Positions 39,501-52,900 of a stretch of 64,000 bases of DNA are shown piece after piece. Numbering within the stretch: the stretch's first letter is position 1; each line of letters opens with the position of its first letter. A model generated the notes under the pieces. It was given only the letters and a program-made list of their open reading frames with translations. It was not told where the DNA came from and did no database searches. Origin of the DNA: Triplophysa rosa (taxonomy: Eukaryota; Chordata; Actinopteri; Cypriniformes; Nemacheilidae); contig NC_079895.1 in assembly GCF_024868665.1 (NCBI RefSeq), positions 8,067,069 through 8,131,068 of the forward strand, given 5' to 3'. The position numbers and the translations under genes are program-made.

Positions 39501-42500
39501 TTTCAACCTTACCTGCAGGACTTTTGAGAAATATCAGACTAAAATGTACGTTTTATTATTCTTTTGAATAGGAAAATTATAAAGTGCAGAAAAACTTTTT
39601 TAGAAAACCAACGAATGTAACAGATGTATCTGCCTCAACGATCAGTAATGATTCAATGAAAAATCCAAATATAGATGTGGTTTTATAGAACGCATGTGCA
39701 TTAACTTCCTGTTCCTGTGTTTGCTGATCGGTCTGGCTAGTGGCTAATAATTTAACTATTTATATTTACTTTAATATATATTTTAACTTTTATTTTATTT
39801 TATTAAATAAACAATTTATTAAACGGGTTGTGTAACTTTCTCATATTTAAGTTTAGCCAAATAACGGTTCTTCTACTGGTAACCCAAAATAATACTGGCT
39901 AGACATACATGGGTCAAAGACGAAAAAGTGTTTTTAAGCATAAAAACAATAAGTGTAATATACTTGGTTGGTGTCGTGTCATAGCTGGGGGCGCAGCCTG
40001 GGGCGGAGTCGGTGTGGGGGAAAGCATTCTTTTTGCCTCCATTGGAAATGCATGGCGTTAGCCAGTTTGGTCTACATAAAATCACTTTTTCCGTTCAACA
40101 GAGCAAGACACATAGAAAAACCGAGCTGTATTGGGTGGGAGACTCAGTGCAGTATCTATAACTGAAGAAACGACCCAACGGAATGGCCTGGAGGTGTGGT
40201 TTCTTGTCATTTTTTGTACCTGATTGAGTCTCCAGCTAGGCGACAACTGTAATATCAGTATTCCAGGGTCATTCAACGGTCTATATTTTATCCCATGTTC
40301 ATTAAAGCTATGATATAAAAGACTAGTATGTCTTAACGTGTTAAATGAATACATTTTATGCACAGTTTTGACTGTAGCACGCGACGGTTTCCCACACAGA
40401 AGTCCATTATGAGGAAACAGCTTAACGTGGCTCAAGACAGCGATAAATTAAGAACACAGAGTTTTCTGTTAATGTTTGATATCATTGACATCAGTGGTAA
40501 AGAAATGTATTTAATTAGTTGGCTATAGATGGTGGTCGTTTCGGTTTTAAGCCACGAAGCTGCTTTCTTATAATGGATGTCTATGGGGAGGACAAAAGTA
40601 CGTATAAGGGTTATTTTAATCAAATAACAGTTCAGTATTGCAATTAAGAACCATATAAGCATTCATATTTTACATTGGCCACTTTAAATAAATGATGATT
40701 TAGCATTCTTAACGACAAAACTAACTCTATGAAAGAGTGTAAGATAATAACTAGTCACACAAACTCGGGGTACAATTTACCAAATCACAGAATGAATAAG
40801 TGTTTTTCACGTTAAACGTTTTAGAAAGTCACTGAGTTGCGGTGCAGTGGGATGGGACTACACTGATCTGGTTTTTCCGCAGTATATAAAACTTCAGATC
40901 AGGTTTTTTTTTTACTTTTTAGAGATTCAGAACACCAACATAGCAACCTTTCCACACTACAAAGTAAAAATCAGTCATAATCATTACAGCTCAGATCAAG
41001 CGCATAACGAGGTCCACACGCATTGATTGTAATGGATTGTTTTCCCCCACGGCACAAACGGATATGACGTTTTTGTGGGCGTTCCCAGCTATGCCGACAA
41101 AGTCTATACTGCTTCAAATTGTTGTTGTTAAAAAATATATTTTGGGGTTTTTCTGAGCAAAAAATAAATATCATACACTTTTCCCTGAAAACAGAAGACG
41201 CCAACTAAAATGTTATTCAGTGTAACAATCTTCAAAATCAATTCATGACATATTAAAAGACTAAATTACTTTCACCCCAAATGCTAATAAGTTGCAATTT
41301 TAAATTTTTTAATATTTGCCACAATCCTATAGGTTTTGCCCATTTGTCAATAAGAATTTTTTACTCATTTAAAGCATAATAAAATGTAATATGCTCCCTT
41401 ATTATTTATATATTTTAATATGTACAAGACATAAGCATGTTGTTTGAAATCGTACATAAATATTGTATTACACAGAATGACAATGTAACATTATTTCAAC
41501 CAAATTTTGACATTTTATTCTCCAAAAACTTATTTGAAACCATAAAGTAGACATTTTACTTACATTTAATGTGCTTTCTATGGACATAAAATTACTTTTG
41601 TACATTTATTTTGATGCAGACATATTAACGTCTTTGACCTACATTTAACTTGCTAGCTAATGTAATTTACTTATTTCTTTTGCTTGTTTTCAGAAATAAT
41701 CTACAGGGACTCTTCTTTGCGGATGTGTACCGAATCCATCTATACTTAGTTTCAGACTGATTCTGACATATTATTATTTTGTGTTGCACCCAGTAGAGAC
41801 AAAGTTGGCAGAAAGAGAGTAAGCAGAAACAAAATCCTTTCTATTGAGACACGATGCAATTTGGCATCATGCTGATGTCTACATCAATACAGCGCCGGTG
41901 TAGATAAACTGAAAATTGGTTACAAAGTCTGAAAAAACAGTCAATAACAGTACTCAGATGTGAAAAACAAACTGAAATTGTGTGCACTGTGAACAAATTT
42001 AACTGTGACACTTAAATTTGACCTAACTCAAAAATGATCACTGCCTATTCAAGTCTTACCATATGTGGTGTGATGTTCACGTTTGAAGGGCCCAGTGTTT
42101 TTGGCAAGATCTGTTTACCAACTGCCACTGTCTGCGGATGCACCGTCACCAAGGAAAGTACACCTGCAGAGTTACATTAGCAGAAATCAAAGATAATGTA
42201 CTACAGGTTCAAGCAGGTGTCTGGCCTTTCTAAACACTACTGCGATATCTAACATCCTCAAGGGCTGCGTATCTTCATAAATACAGTTGCTGATGCAGAC
42301 AAGAACCTCCCAGATTATACTTGATCTATCTTAAAATGTGACATCGTGACAACTTCACACAGCAAGAGCGTTTTTCTTATTTGAGGCAACTATATCACAC
42401 TTAAACTCTTATTACCTTTGCCAGGGCTAAAGTTCTGATCAATGAAAACCTTCAGCTCCCCATTGGCTTCAATCAGACCAGCCTGTGGAAAAACAGGATG

Positions 42501-42565
42501 ACCGTGAACTCATTGACGTACACTACTTTTGCATCTAATAAGGGAATACTCACATCTTTGGCCAT
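36519..42565 (-). CDS. tfdp1: Transcription factor Dp-1 (E2F dimerization partner)
   Basis: Eleven coding exons on the minus strand: 42554-42565, 42416-42482, 42060-42163, 39101-39222, 38639-38804, 38355-38501, 38196-38264, 37961-38112, 37713-37879, 37451-37529 and 36519-36660. They total 1227 nt (408 aa; human 410). The first coding exon gives only MAKD. Domains in order: a linker with [12 protein letters not shown], the winged-helix DNA-binding domain (about 105-195, [18 protein letters not shown] and the [17 protein letters not shown] helix), a coiled-coil dimerization segment ([20 protein letters not shown]), the marked-box region ([33 protein letters not shown]) and an acidic tail ending [11 protein letters not shown]1 pairs with E2F proteins in the nucleus to control cell-cycle genes. 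The junction NDA|HVYDQKN has one residue more than human NESAYDQKN. Confidence 0.95.
40380..40830. repeat. Degraded relative of the 53771-54645 element
   Basis: Shares AGTCCATTATGAGGAAACAG and CTTAACGTGGCT with the hAT-like element at 53771-54645, and ends CACGTTAAACGTTTTAGAAA, an inverted terminus of that family. The left end is not visible. In tfdp1 intron 3. Confidence 0.4.
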
Positions 42566-43632
42566 GATCCTTGGGGCTGAGGAATAGATGCTTGGTCTAG
42601 CTGAAAAACCTGAGCCAAATTTCCACAACAAAATGTCTCTGCAACAGAAATGAAAACTGGTTTGGCAAAAGAGCCGAGGCTATTAGAAGACTGTAACCAA
42701 GGTTACTACACAAATCTTTGTTCATCATAGAGAAAAGGATTAGGAAGAAAAGTTTCATTTGCAACATCCGCCATGGGTCACACACTAGCACACTTTTAAA
42801 GGGATGCTATTTGAAACAAGTACATCAGGTATCTCCATCTATGGTCTAGTCTGGACTGGTTTTCTTTACCTTCCAAACTGCCATGTTGATAACCCTAGTT
42901 CATGCACATGCTTTCCTGAGTGCACTGGACAAACACCTTGGCTAAAGCTAGTGAGCTCTCTAGGGAACATTTTTTTACATTCGAGTTTTAAGTCCTTGTA
43001 AGTGATGCTCAGAAATGTTGTCTATGTAGGCAGCTTACTTGGATTAGAAACAGCTGCAGTGGATGAAAACGAGGCCCGCCGAATTGCTTCCAGCACCAAA
43101 CCAGCTTATATTACCAGACAAAGAGTCATATCTTTCCATCTCTTTAACATGAAATATTCCACTTTTTCATTCAAAAACCGCATGCAATCTTCTAAAACCC
43201 ATCGATATGCAACAGTTTACGTCGTTTTAAGCAACTTTTTGCAGAAGTAAATGGCCCTTATATATATATATATATTGAATTAACCGTTAACAATTTCCCT
43301 AGCTGTAAAAAACATACATGTAAACACTTACAGCAAACTGAAGAGGTCGAGACGACCGTATTAAGTTGTTATTAGTTTGTATTTTCTGCGTCAAACATAA
43401 TGCAACCAACCGGAGCCATATGCACTAGAATAAAGCGTGTTAGCCCAGTTAGCTAGCTGGCTTCCAAACACGTTTCGCAACGAAACCCTCCTCTAAATGG
43501 GATCAAAATGCGCCCGTCCCGCTTCATCGTGACCGGATCGAGTCTCGTGCATGTACTCGCATCGTTTTGCGAACGGATCGGACGCGATTGAGCACCTGGA
43601 AACGAAGAGTGTAAACTTTCCTCTGAACTTAC

Positions 43633-45060
43633 AGTCTTGAAGCCCTTTGCCTTCTTAGGTGCTGTTTTTGTTGGCATAGCCAGTTAGCAAGAGGACAGAG
43701 GAAGAGGAGGTCTGAGCCCCATCTCTCAAACAGGAAACAAAGATAAATCAAATAATGTCAAGAATAAAATGCCCATGTGCAATGATTGATCGTGATGCTT
43801 TTGTAATTAGCACTTTGGAGCTGTTTGATCTTAGGATCATGGCACAGTCAAACCCCAAAATGGATGCGGATGTTAAGAATGCACCTAATGCATGGCAACT
43901 ACTGATGGCCGTTAAATGTTCATATTTGGTTTCACGCGAGGATTCAACTGATCCATATCTTTGATCAAAAGTTTCCGCACTTGAACTTTGGTAAACAAAA
44001 CTTTAATACAATGAAAACAGGCATCGTTATACATAGCAGCACAGTTGACAGTCATAACACTTCAACTGTTGGGTAACAATCATCGGTCTTTCCACGTTTC
44101 TTTCTTTAGGTGACTGAAAATGCTTAAAATGAAGTAAAATGATCGTTTACTAACGTTACCTGATCTGAACTAATAAAGGCAAGAATGTTTTTTGGTTTAA
44201 TGCCTGGCAGCCATTTTACATGGAAGCTAATGCAAAGCCATGCAGTTATGCTTTACTAGCCTGCTAGCTGAAATGACAGGTCCCATTAACCACCTAAACT
44301 TGTCATTGTCTCATTAATAAAATACTCGCTATTATGCACGATTATCTAAACCTTTTCATGTGTAGAAAATAAGTCTAGTAAGCTCTGAAATCAATTAAAT
44401 AAAGTTACAGTTTTGAAAAAGCTACCAGGCGAGCTGGTAACGTTAAGCTAACTTTCACTCAAATCGAGGTCATCTCAATAGCTTTAAAATAACTCATACG
44501 GAGTTTGCATTGTGATAGCAATTATATAACACACGTCCAGTACTATAACATTAAGGCTGTGCATTTTCCAACAGGTAAATGACAGCGAGCATTTTCCATT
44601 TCAATAAACTGGCAGAAGGATTTGACATGGGTTAGCTTGCTAGCTAACACCAGCCATTTGAGACAGTTTCCATTTTTCACACAAAAAAACAACTATTTTG
44701 TACAAATGGGTAACAGACAAACGATTACAGATGCGATTTATAAACACACGTACACCCACACTGAGGTAAATACCCAATATGCTGGTAACGTTACACACAC
44801 TTTAAACATTTGCCAAATTGTCATCATTTGCAAGAGCAGATGAATGGCAGCACTTTATGTATAATGAATGACAAACACAAAAATATTGATCAAAGATGTA
44901 TCCGTGGGCTCAAAATTGCCCTTGATCTCACTTACGGTCGATTGCATTCGCGTCCTAACGTCAGCCTTCACTGTCTATCGCTGAATGAATAGACGCGCAG
45001 ACAGTAGAAACTGCTCCCTCTCTGGGTCTGTAAAACTGAGCTTGGCGGTGTAAACGCCAC
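43633..45060 (-). other. Candidate tfdp1 5' noncoding exons with an upstream ATG
   Basis: Two strong minus-strand donors lie upstream of the tfdp1 start: CGACC|GTAAGTGAG (exon end 44937) and AAGACT|GTAAGTT (exon end 43633). The second exon carries ATG 43675-43677 reading MPTKTAPKKAKGFKT. Joined to the exon starting at 42600, that frame would overlap the MAKD start out of frame and stop soon after. So it is more likely a uORF than an alternative N-terminus. Confidence 0.45.
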
Positions 45061-45240
45061 AAGAAATCCGATTGGACAATAATACGCATGACGTCGGAGA
45101 AGCGTAATAAGGAAGTTACGCCTATACTAAAATCTTATTGGCTTGTGCTCTACGGTGACCGCTGTTGGGATTTTTTCATTGGTTAATTTCATTGGATCCT
45201 ACCTTCACACGTCTAAGGGCGGAGCGTGCGTATGAGTACA
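45061..45240 (-). promoter_or_regulatory. Likely tfdp1 promoter
   Basis: Several ATTGG inverted CCAAT boxes (45071-45075, near 45138, 45178 and 45191) and a CRE-like TGACGTCG at 45089-45096 lie just upstream of the candidate first exon. This is a typical TATA-less growth-gene promoter (inference). Confidence 0.4.
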
Positions 45241-46778
45241 TGTAAATAAACGGAAAAACTCACGAGGTTAGCGTTAAAATAAAATATTCTTCAAACCTAC
45301 AAATATTTAAACAACACAGCCAAATAATATAATTCTAGCAAGTGTTCGCACGTTTAATCCCCTTTTTTAGAGGGGCCACCACTGCCAATGAAGGAACCTT
45401 AGTGACCTATGGGCTTTGTAGTCAATCAATATAAAAGAAACAACAAGCAATATGCAAAAATATAGTGTTTAAGTGATTATTTATTGGATATAGAGGATTT
45501 GAAGCAGCTCAGATTATGACCAAATATGGAAAATGTTTCAAAATGCATATATTGCAAGTTGTGGACAATTGATGTCACATACACACAGATTCTGTGAGGT
45601 TTCTGAAAAAGTTACTGTGCAGTAGTTTTTAAATGACTGCAATGGCATCCTAAACTGTGAGTCATGAGGTTGCTTTTGGGTTTCAGACTCTGGAACCTGT
45701 TTATCTGTGTGTATGATATGCCACCCCTTACAGTACATGAACTGTACTGCTTGAGGAAGATAACAAAATGCAGTCTAAAAGGGGGCATCAACATTTTATG
45801 TCTGTAACATTCTCAGGTCTCTGGGTGAGCAATGCATATTGCTATTTAGGGATGAATGAATGCATCTGTCAAACAAAAGGGCACATTAAAGTGATTGTTT
45901 ACCCCAAAATGAAAATTTGTTGATCATCTATATGTCATTCAAAACCTGCAGAGCACAAAATATATTTTGAACAATGTTGGTAACCAAACATTGGCCCCTA
46001 TTCACTGCAATTCTCAAAATATCTTCTTTTATTTTCCACGGAAGAAATAGTCATACGGGTTTTGAATGATATGACATGACAGAATTTTTATTTTTGGATG
46101 AACTGGGATTGATAGTATGATGAAGTTTGCTGAAACAGTCAATATAGTGTAAAGTGTATAAATCCTAAAATACTTTAAACCAACAATCCAAAAGGCATTG
46201 CAAACCTTTACAATCAGACACCCTACAATGTTCTTACACATAACATAATCCAGTAAATGTCTGCACTGTGCAGTTCTGTGTCTGTGTTTATTAAGAAGAG
46301 TCAAATAAACACTTTGAGCAGCAGGTAACCTCTCAGCTCCTAAAAAATGAGTACGATTTAAAGAATGACAAAATAGGTTTTGAAAATAATACAGGGATAT
46401 AATTTGTGAAACACTTGAAACACTTTAGTTTTGTAAAACACAGTTATCCACTCAAAGACATAGTTCACCGGTCAGCTAAACTTGCTCAAATGTATACCAG
46501 TGTTATGCTTTATGCTTGTAGAGCCTGCAGATTCTTCCCTTGAAGGATGAGAATAGTAGTGATATAAATAAAAATCTTTAACCACATACATTTAGAAACT
46601 AAATTCAGAATTTATGTTGTTTTAAACAGACAATTATTCATTTACATATTTTCATCTTACTATGCTGTAAACAACTCATATTATTTGTTCTAGTGAAAAG
46701 CGGTACTACGTCTTAAATAATGTCAAAGTGAGATTATAGACAGTTGCTTTAAACTACAAAATGATTTTCTTACAATAA
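45241..46778. other. tfdp1-dcun1d2 intergenic region with a MITE
   Basis: No gene seen. A degenerate palindromic MITE lies at about 45887-46105 (GTTTACCCCAAAATGAAAAT to GACAGAATTTTTATTTTTGG). The rest is AT-rich and unrecognised. Confidence 0.55.
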
Positions 46779-46914
46779 ACTACAACTCCCACTAACCAAG
46801 CGTGTGACCGCGCAGACTCGCTAGTGTTCTAGCGCATTCCCTTGATGCCTACACGCATGCGCAGTCGTACATGGGAGCATTGGGTATCAATTTGGTCAAA
46901 CAGCGGGTGATAAA
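46779..46914 (+). promoter_or_regulatory. dcun1d2 promoter with ZNF143-like and NRF1-like sites
   Basis: ACTACAACTCCCA at 46779-46791 matches the core of the ZNF143/STAF motif. CGCATGCGCA at 46854-46863 matches NRF1. Both sit within 140 bp of the start codon, as in many housekeeping promoters. Confidence 0.65.
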
Positions 46915-49900
46915 ATGGTAGGTGACATGGAAATTAAAGTATTTACTATCGTTTTCTGTTTCTGTGCTCGACGGAGAAGATCTGGCAAGCGTAGATGTTC
47001 CGCCGTTTATATGAGTTGTTGTCTGCGAGTGTCGCACCGTGAAGGCTCAGAATTGTGTATTTGTTTTGTATGGGCAGGAAGGTCAGTTGTTGATATTTAG
47101 AGAGCCCAGTATGTATCGTTTCGTTTATGATGGACTGGATTTACACCCTAATGCACAATGCATTTGAGAATGAACATTGTTCTGTGCCATAGCCAGTGGT
47201 TTCGATTAAAGTATGCACGCTGTTAACCCTAGTATTGTGTTTGGGATTTTAGCAGACCCCAAGTCCCCCTTTGGTTTAATAGCTCAAAATCATATTGACC
47301 ATTGACTAATACGAATACAATTCATAGCATTCATACATTAATGGGACCTGATGGCTATAACACATGATATGTTTAAAGTGCCATGCATTGAAAACATAAC
47401 ATTACTTCTGTTTAGGGTATTTGATAACCAAGGTATAAAACATGCAATCAAATGACTGATATTTTGAAATGGCTATTAATATTATTACACGTGCTGAATA
47501 GGGGTGTCTGTGAGCCCAAACAACCACACAGTCAGTGTCAGCAGGACAGAGAGTTAAATGACATCCTTAGTTACCCAATCCATGAAATGTCAAACGTCAG
47601 TGTTTCAGCCCTGCCCTTATAACTCAGCCCTAATAGTAGCCTGGTTGTTTTCCAGAGCGTAACAGATTTTAAGTGTACTATCAAACTATTTTGTGCATTG
47701 CATATTTTGGAACAATTTCTCACGATGGCCTGGTCAGTTTGGCTCTCTTGAATTTGTTTGAGTAAACTTAGTAGAAACAGCTTACTGTGCATCACTGGAA
47801 ATAACTGTCCGGTAACCCGGTTGTTTTGCACTGGCTGCCCTGAGCTTACCATCTCATATTACATGGCAAGAGCAAGTGGCCTGTCACAGGTCCTCACATG
47901 CTTTGTGCTAACTATTTCAAAGCTTTGCATTAACCCTCTAGAGTGCTCTTTTAGTTTGACACGCCGGTCTGGAAATTCAGTCGACATTTCGTTTACGGTT
48001 GCTCCAGTCCTCAGCTTTTGTCCCGTCTGTCTGAATGTGCGCATTTTTTTCTCTTTGTATATTCGCTTGTGTTACTCTGTGTTTGTACACACTGCTGAGT
48101 GTATTTCTTCGACTGTCTGAGGGCATTTCTTTTGTGTCCACACAGCATAAACTTAAATCCTCTCAAAAGGACAAGGTACGGCAGTTCATGTCCTTCACTC
48201 AGGCAGGGGAGAAGACTGCTGTGTACTGCCTCACTCAAAATGACTGGAAACTAGAGGTGGCTACCGACAACTACTTTCAGAACCCAGATTTGTACCACAA
48301 AGAATCCATGAAAAGCTCAGTGGACCGAAAAAAGCTGGAGCAGCTTTACAACCGATATAAAGGCAAGTTTTTCTTGTTCTGCTGTTTTTCGTGTATGTGG
48401 ATGATTACTGCATGGAAATGTACCACTGTCTGTTTTTACCTCTGAAAAAAAAGTTTGTCACAAAGAAATGAATAGCACTTACGGAGAAAATATTACAGCA
48501 TTCGAATTTTACAGATACACATTCTCGTAGGATGAAGACTCCAGTCATATCAGTGGCCTTGAAAAGCTATTTTATTCTACACGGAGCAGGTGTCCTCCTA
48601 ATGGGGGCCACTATGTTGAGATCACATGACCAGCTGTGTTGTGCAATTCAACTGTGTTACCAATGGCAAAAATAGCAGCAACAATACGTTTACACCATAT
48701 GTAGTGCTTTTCCAGTGCTCAAGGCCTTTTTAATAAACATAAACATATCAAGACGCAAGACGCAAGCAGACCAACCACAACAACAAATGCAATATTCTTA
48801 ATAAAGAAACAACATTGCTTGAGTCAACATTGTAGTACAGCGTGATTACATGGATCTGAGTGTCATAAAACCGCATGTAAGAGTGGAAAAATAAAATAAC
48901 AGGCAGTGCCTGATGGAGCAATGAAACTAGACCCGCAGAAATGGCAGAACAGCCAACACACCACAGCTACATCGTGGCAAACCCTAACCTGTACACAGCA
49001 TATTCAACCATGTGTAAACATTTGTTGGGAATGCACTGAAGAATGTGAATTTTTGCAGTGTATAAACTTCATCCGTGTCTATAGATGTCAGTATAACTCT
49101 CTCGACCACAGAGACGAATAAGAGCCATCCCTCAGTCCCCTATGCTTGAGCTTATCCCGGCATTTAAAGGGATAATTAATAAATTACTCACTCTCTAGTT
49201 GTTCCAAACCTGTATAAATTTCTTTGTCTGGTTGAACACAGAGAAAGATATTTGGACGAATGCTGGTAACCAAACAGTTCTTGGACCCCATTGACTACCA
49301 TAGTAGGAAAATTGACAATGGTAGTCAAAAGTGCCCCAGAACTGCCCCTACATTCTTCAAAATATCTTCTGTTGTGTTCAACAGAACAAAACATTAAAAA
49401 AGTATTTTTTCCTACTATGGTAGTCAATGGGGTCCAAGAACTGTTTGGTTATAAGCTTTCTTCCAAATATCTTTCTCTGTGTTCATCAGAAAAAAGACAA
49501 TTATACAGATTTGGAACAACTCCAGGGTGAGTAAATGATGACAGATTTTTTTATCCCTTTAATAAGAGGCAGCGAGTGTACTTTATGAGTGACGTGACTT
49601 TTCTTTTTCAGATCCTCAGGATGAAAATAAGATTGGTATCGATGGAATTCAACAGTTTTGCGATGATCTCAATCTGGATCCAGCAAGCATCAGTGTTCTG
49701 GTTGTGGCGTGGAAATTCCGTGCGGCAACACAGTGCGAATTCAGCAAGAAGGAGTTCATCGATGGCATGACAGAGCTAGGGTGAGCTATGACATCATTTG
49801 TTCAGTCATGTGCACTGTTGACATATTGGTGAAAGTTGGGGTTGTGTAACGACCAAGGATGCCATTTGAATACAAATTTTAGTTTCCTACAGTGTTGGGC

Positions 49901-52900
49901 AAAGTACTCTAGAAATGTAATTAAATTACTGATTACTATTTTTAAAAGTAATCAATTTACTAGTCTGATTACTTTATTTGAAAAGTAATTAGTTACATTA
50001 CTCGTTACATTACTATCCCCCACCCCTCAAAAACACAAAATAACCTTTTTAAGTGCTCAGCATAGTCCAGGCAAATTGCGCTTTCGTTCTGCGTTTTGGG
50101 GTAAAACGAAGCTCGAAAACGTTGAGAGACGGTATAGTGTTTTTGAACAATCCAACACCCCTTTGTTTCTGGAGGCGGGGTTTACATGACGTATCCAAAT
50201 AGCCTCTGCGCACGTGGCCACACAGACAACACACCCACCTATTACGTAATGGCCATGGACCAATGGTGGCTCGAGGGTGTTAACCGGCCAACACGAACTT
50301 TCCCGGAGAGTTCTGTTTGGTTTGCTGCTGCGAACTAGTGAAACGAATTGTCGTTTGGACCAGATTTTGTTCGAAATCAGGTCACAGATGGTCGTTTTTC
50401 GATTTCGAATGTAGTATGCTGAGCCCTTTAGGGTCCGTGTATCATCTGATCATTTGATTATTCCATTCAATATAACAAACGGAAAAAGAAAAAAAAAAAA
50501 CAGTCGATATTTCGTTTTTCCGTTTTTCTGTATGCACAAAAATAAAAAACGATGTTTTTCTTCTTATTTCAGCCTTAAAAGGGAAATCCAATAAATAAAT
50601 AAACCAAAACGAAATAACGACCCTAATTATAGTTTTTTTCATTTTTGGGTGATTTCCCAGGGTCTTCTGCGGGCGCACGCTTTGCGCATGTGCAATGTAC
50701 AGCCGCTTACCGGGATCATCAAGTGCATGCGAACTTGCGAAGCTCGAAATGGAAATGAATGCATTTGCATATGCTTTGTATGTACTTTTCACTCCCACTA
50801 AAAGAGTCACACTGAGAGAGGAGGACATGACTGTAGAAAATATTTCAAAAATATATATTGAACAATGCCTAACGTTCACATACAATACTTTCCAGATCTT
50901 ACAGTCGAAGTTTGTTAGCATTATTGCTTTTAATATGTGACATTTAAGTAAACAATTAAGTAGCTGGCTTGCAGCAGCAAAGGTGTAAATCCATAAATTA
51001 CTTTTGTAATTTATAAGTTATGTGACGCGAACAGCATTAGGTTCCCCCAGCTAAAACTACTGTCCTGCTATAGAGTAATTCATAAAAGATGTTCAGTTTG
51101 TGTTGAAACTGTGAGGTTTTTATGTAGTCATTTGCAATATTACATTACATCAGTTTAGGCTACTGTTTTTAGGTAACATGCCAGAGCCTGTACCTCACGG
51201 AGGGACCATAATAATGTTGCAGTGTTCCCCAGAGAGCATGCGGCCTCTTTTTACGATATCTCGTGATATGTCATATTATTTAAAAACATTTGATGAATAT
51301 GAAACATGTACAGCTCGAGTGAAGCCATTGTAAATGATAACTGATCGATCGCGAGATTCGTGAAGAGCTCTAGGCGCGCTGCCGTGCGCAGAAATCCGTG
51401 CAACATCACCCAAAAATGAGAAAAACAGTAATTAGGGTCGTTATTTCGTTTTGGTTTATTTATTTATTGGATTTCCCATTTCAAGATGAAATAAGAAGAA
51501 AAACAAACTTTTTTTTATTTTTGTGCATACAGAAAAACGGAAAAATGAAATATCGACTGTTTTTTTTCTTTTTCCGTTTGTTATATTGAATGGAATAATC
51601 AAATGATCAGATGATACACGGACCCTTTAGCCTTCTCAAGACTAAACTTTATTGGGAAGTGCATACTCTACTCTATAGCCTGTCATAAATAATAATAATA
51701 ATTAAACTCTGTGACATTTTAACTTAAAACATTTTTTCATATGTTAACTAGTATTTCTAAACCTGCATACTCCATAATGTAAAAAGTCTCTCCTTCGTTT
51801 CTTATAACTTGTATATCTTAACTAGTGCTTCTATGATGATTTCTTCATCATTTAACAAATATAACAGCGTTAGAGCAGCAAAAACTAGTCTGACAAAACA
51901 TAACATGTTGCTAATAGCAGCCTGGGACTCGACAGTAGAAGTTGATTCATTGCTCTCCGTGCCCGGTGACGTTACTTTCTCCCAGTGTTCGAATTGTGTC
52001 AAGGCTCTTGGGGGGTCCCCTAACCAGTCTTCAAAAAAAACAAAAAAAAAAACAGACGGAGCTGTCATGGTCCTGCCTTCTTGTTCATGATTTTCTAGTC
52101 TTGTGGCAGGATCGTGACAGATCCCTTATGTTTAGTGTGAGAAAGTCATGGGGTGTTTACCATTGACACTCCATGTGCTTTCTCGTGTCTCGTCCCTCTC
52201 GTTTCCCGTATTGCTTCCCTGCCGTGTCTTATGTTCCTCACCTGCCCCTCGTTATCTTCCTTTGTTTGTCTCCCTTTAAAAACCCCTCGTGTCTATTGTC
52301 TTGTGCTCGTGCATTGTATTTGATGTAGCCCATGTTTGCTGTGTGAATTCTCCTGTGTACTGCTGTGTTCCTGTGAAAACCCCAGTCAGTTAGTAAGTGT
52401 TCAGTCTAGTTTATGTCTAGTGTTGTTTATTTTCAGTTTAGTGATAGTTAGTCTATGTCCTGTCTTTACCCTGCCTGTCTTGTTATACCCCACCGTGGGT
52501 CTTTGTTTTGTGTTTCTTGTTTAATAAAAATCCTCTGTTAACCCCTGAACTGCTGCCTGCATTTGGGTTCTGTCCACCACATCCGTGACAGGAGCTGCCA
52601 GTACAAGCATCAATCACATGATAGTTTGGAGCATTTTTGTAATTTGACCACATTACACGCATAAATGTCTTTAACATGTTGATAATCCATTAAAAGATAT
52701 CCACATGAGGGAGAGATTAAAAGACATATTTTTTTGCAGTGACCATGCTATCGATCTTGCTGTAATTTTTTTATTTTGCATTGTAGCCTAGATTTGTTGT
52801 TGCCTTTAATTGTACAGCTATTGTTAGAGAGGAAGCGAAGTGGGAGAGCGAAGTGGGTGGGTTCGGGAAAGGACCACGAGACGGGAATCGAACCCTTGTC

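Noticed and set aside
43453..43677. Alternative tfdp1 N-terminus starting MPTKTAP
   Set aside because: The visible splice to 42600 puts it out of frame with MAKD, so it cannot extend Dp-1 without an unseen exon.
48035..48145. N-terminal extension of dcun1d2 upstream of HKLKSS
   Set aside because: The open frame continues into intron 1, but a good acceptor precedes CAT at 48146 and the ATG-only exon at 46915 restores the family N-terminus.
50442..50921. 159-codon minus-strand ORF
   Set aside because: It covers one arm of a foldback element, and the mirrored arm gives the same frame; low-complexity Phe-rich sequence.
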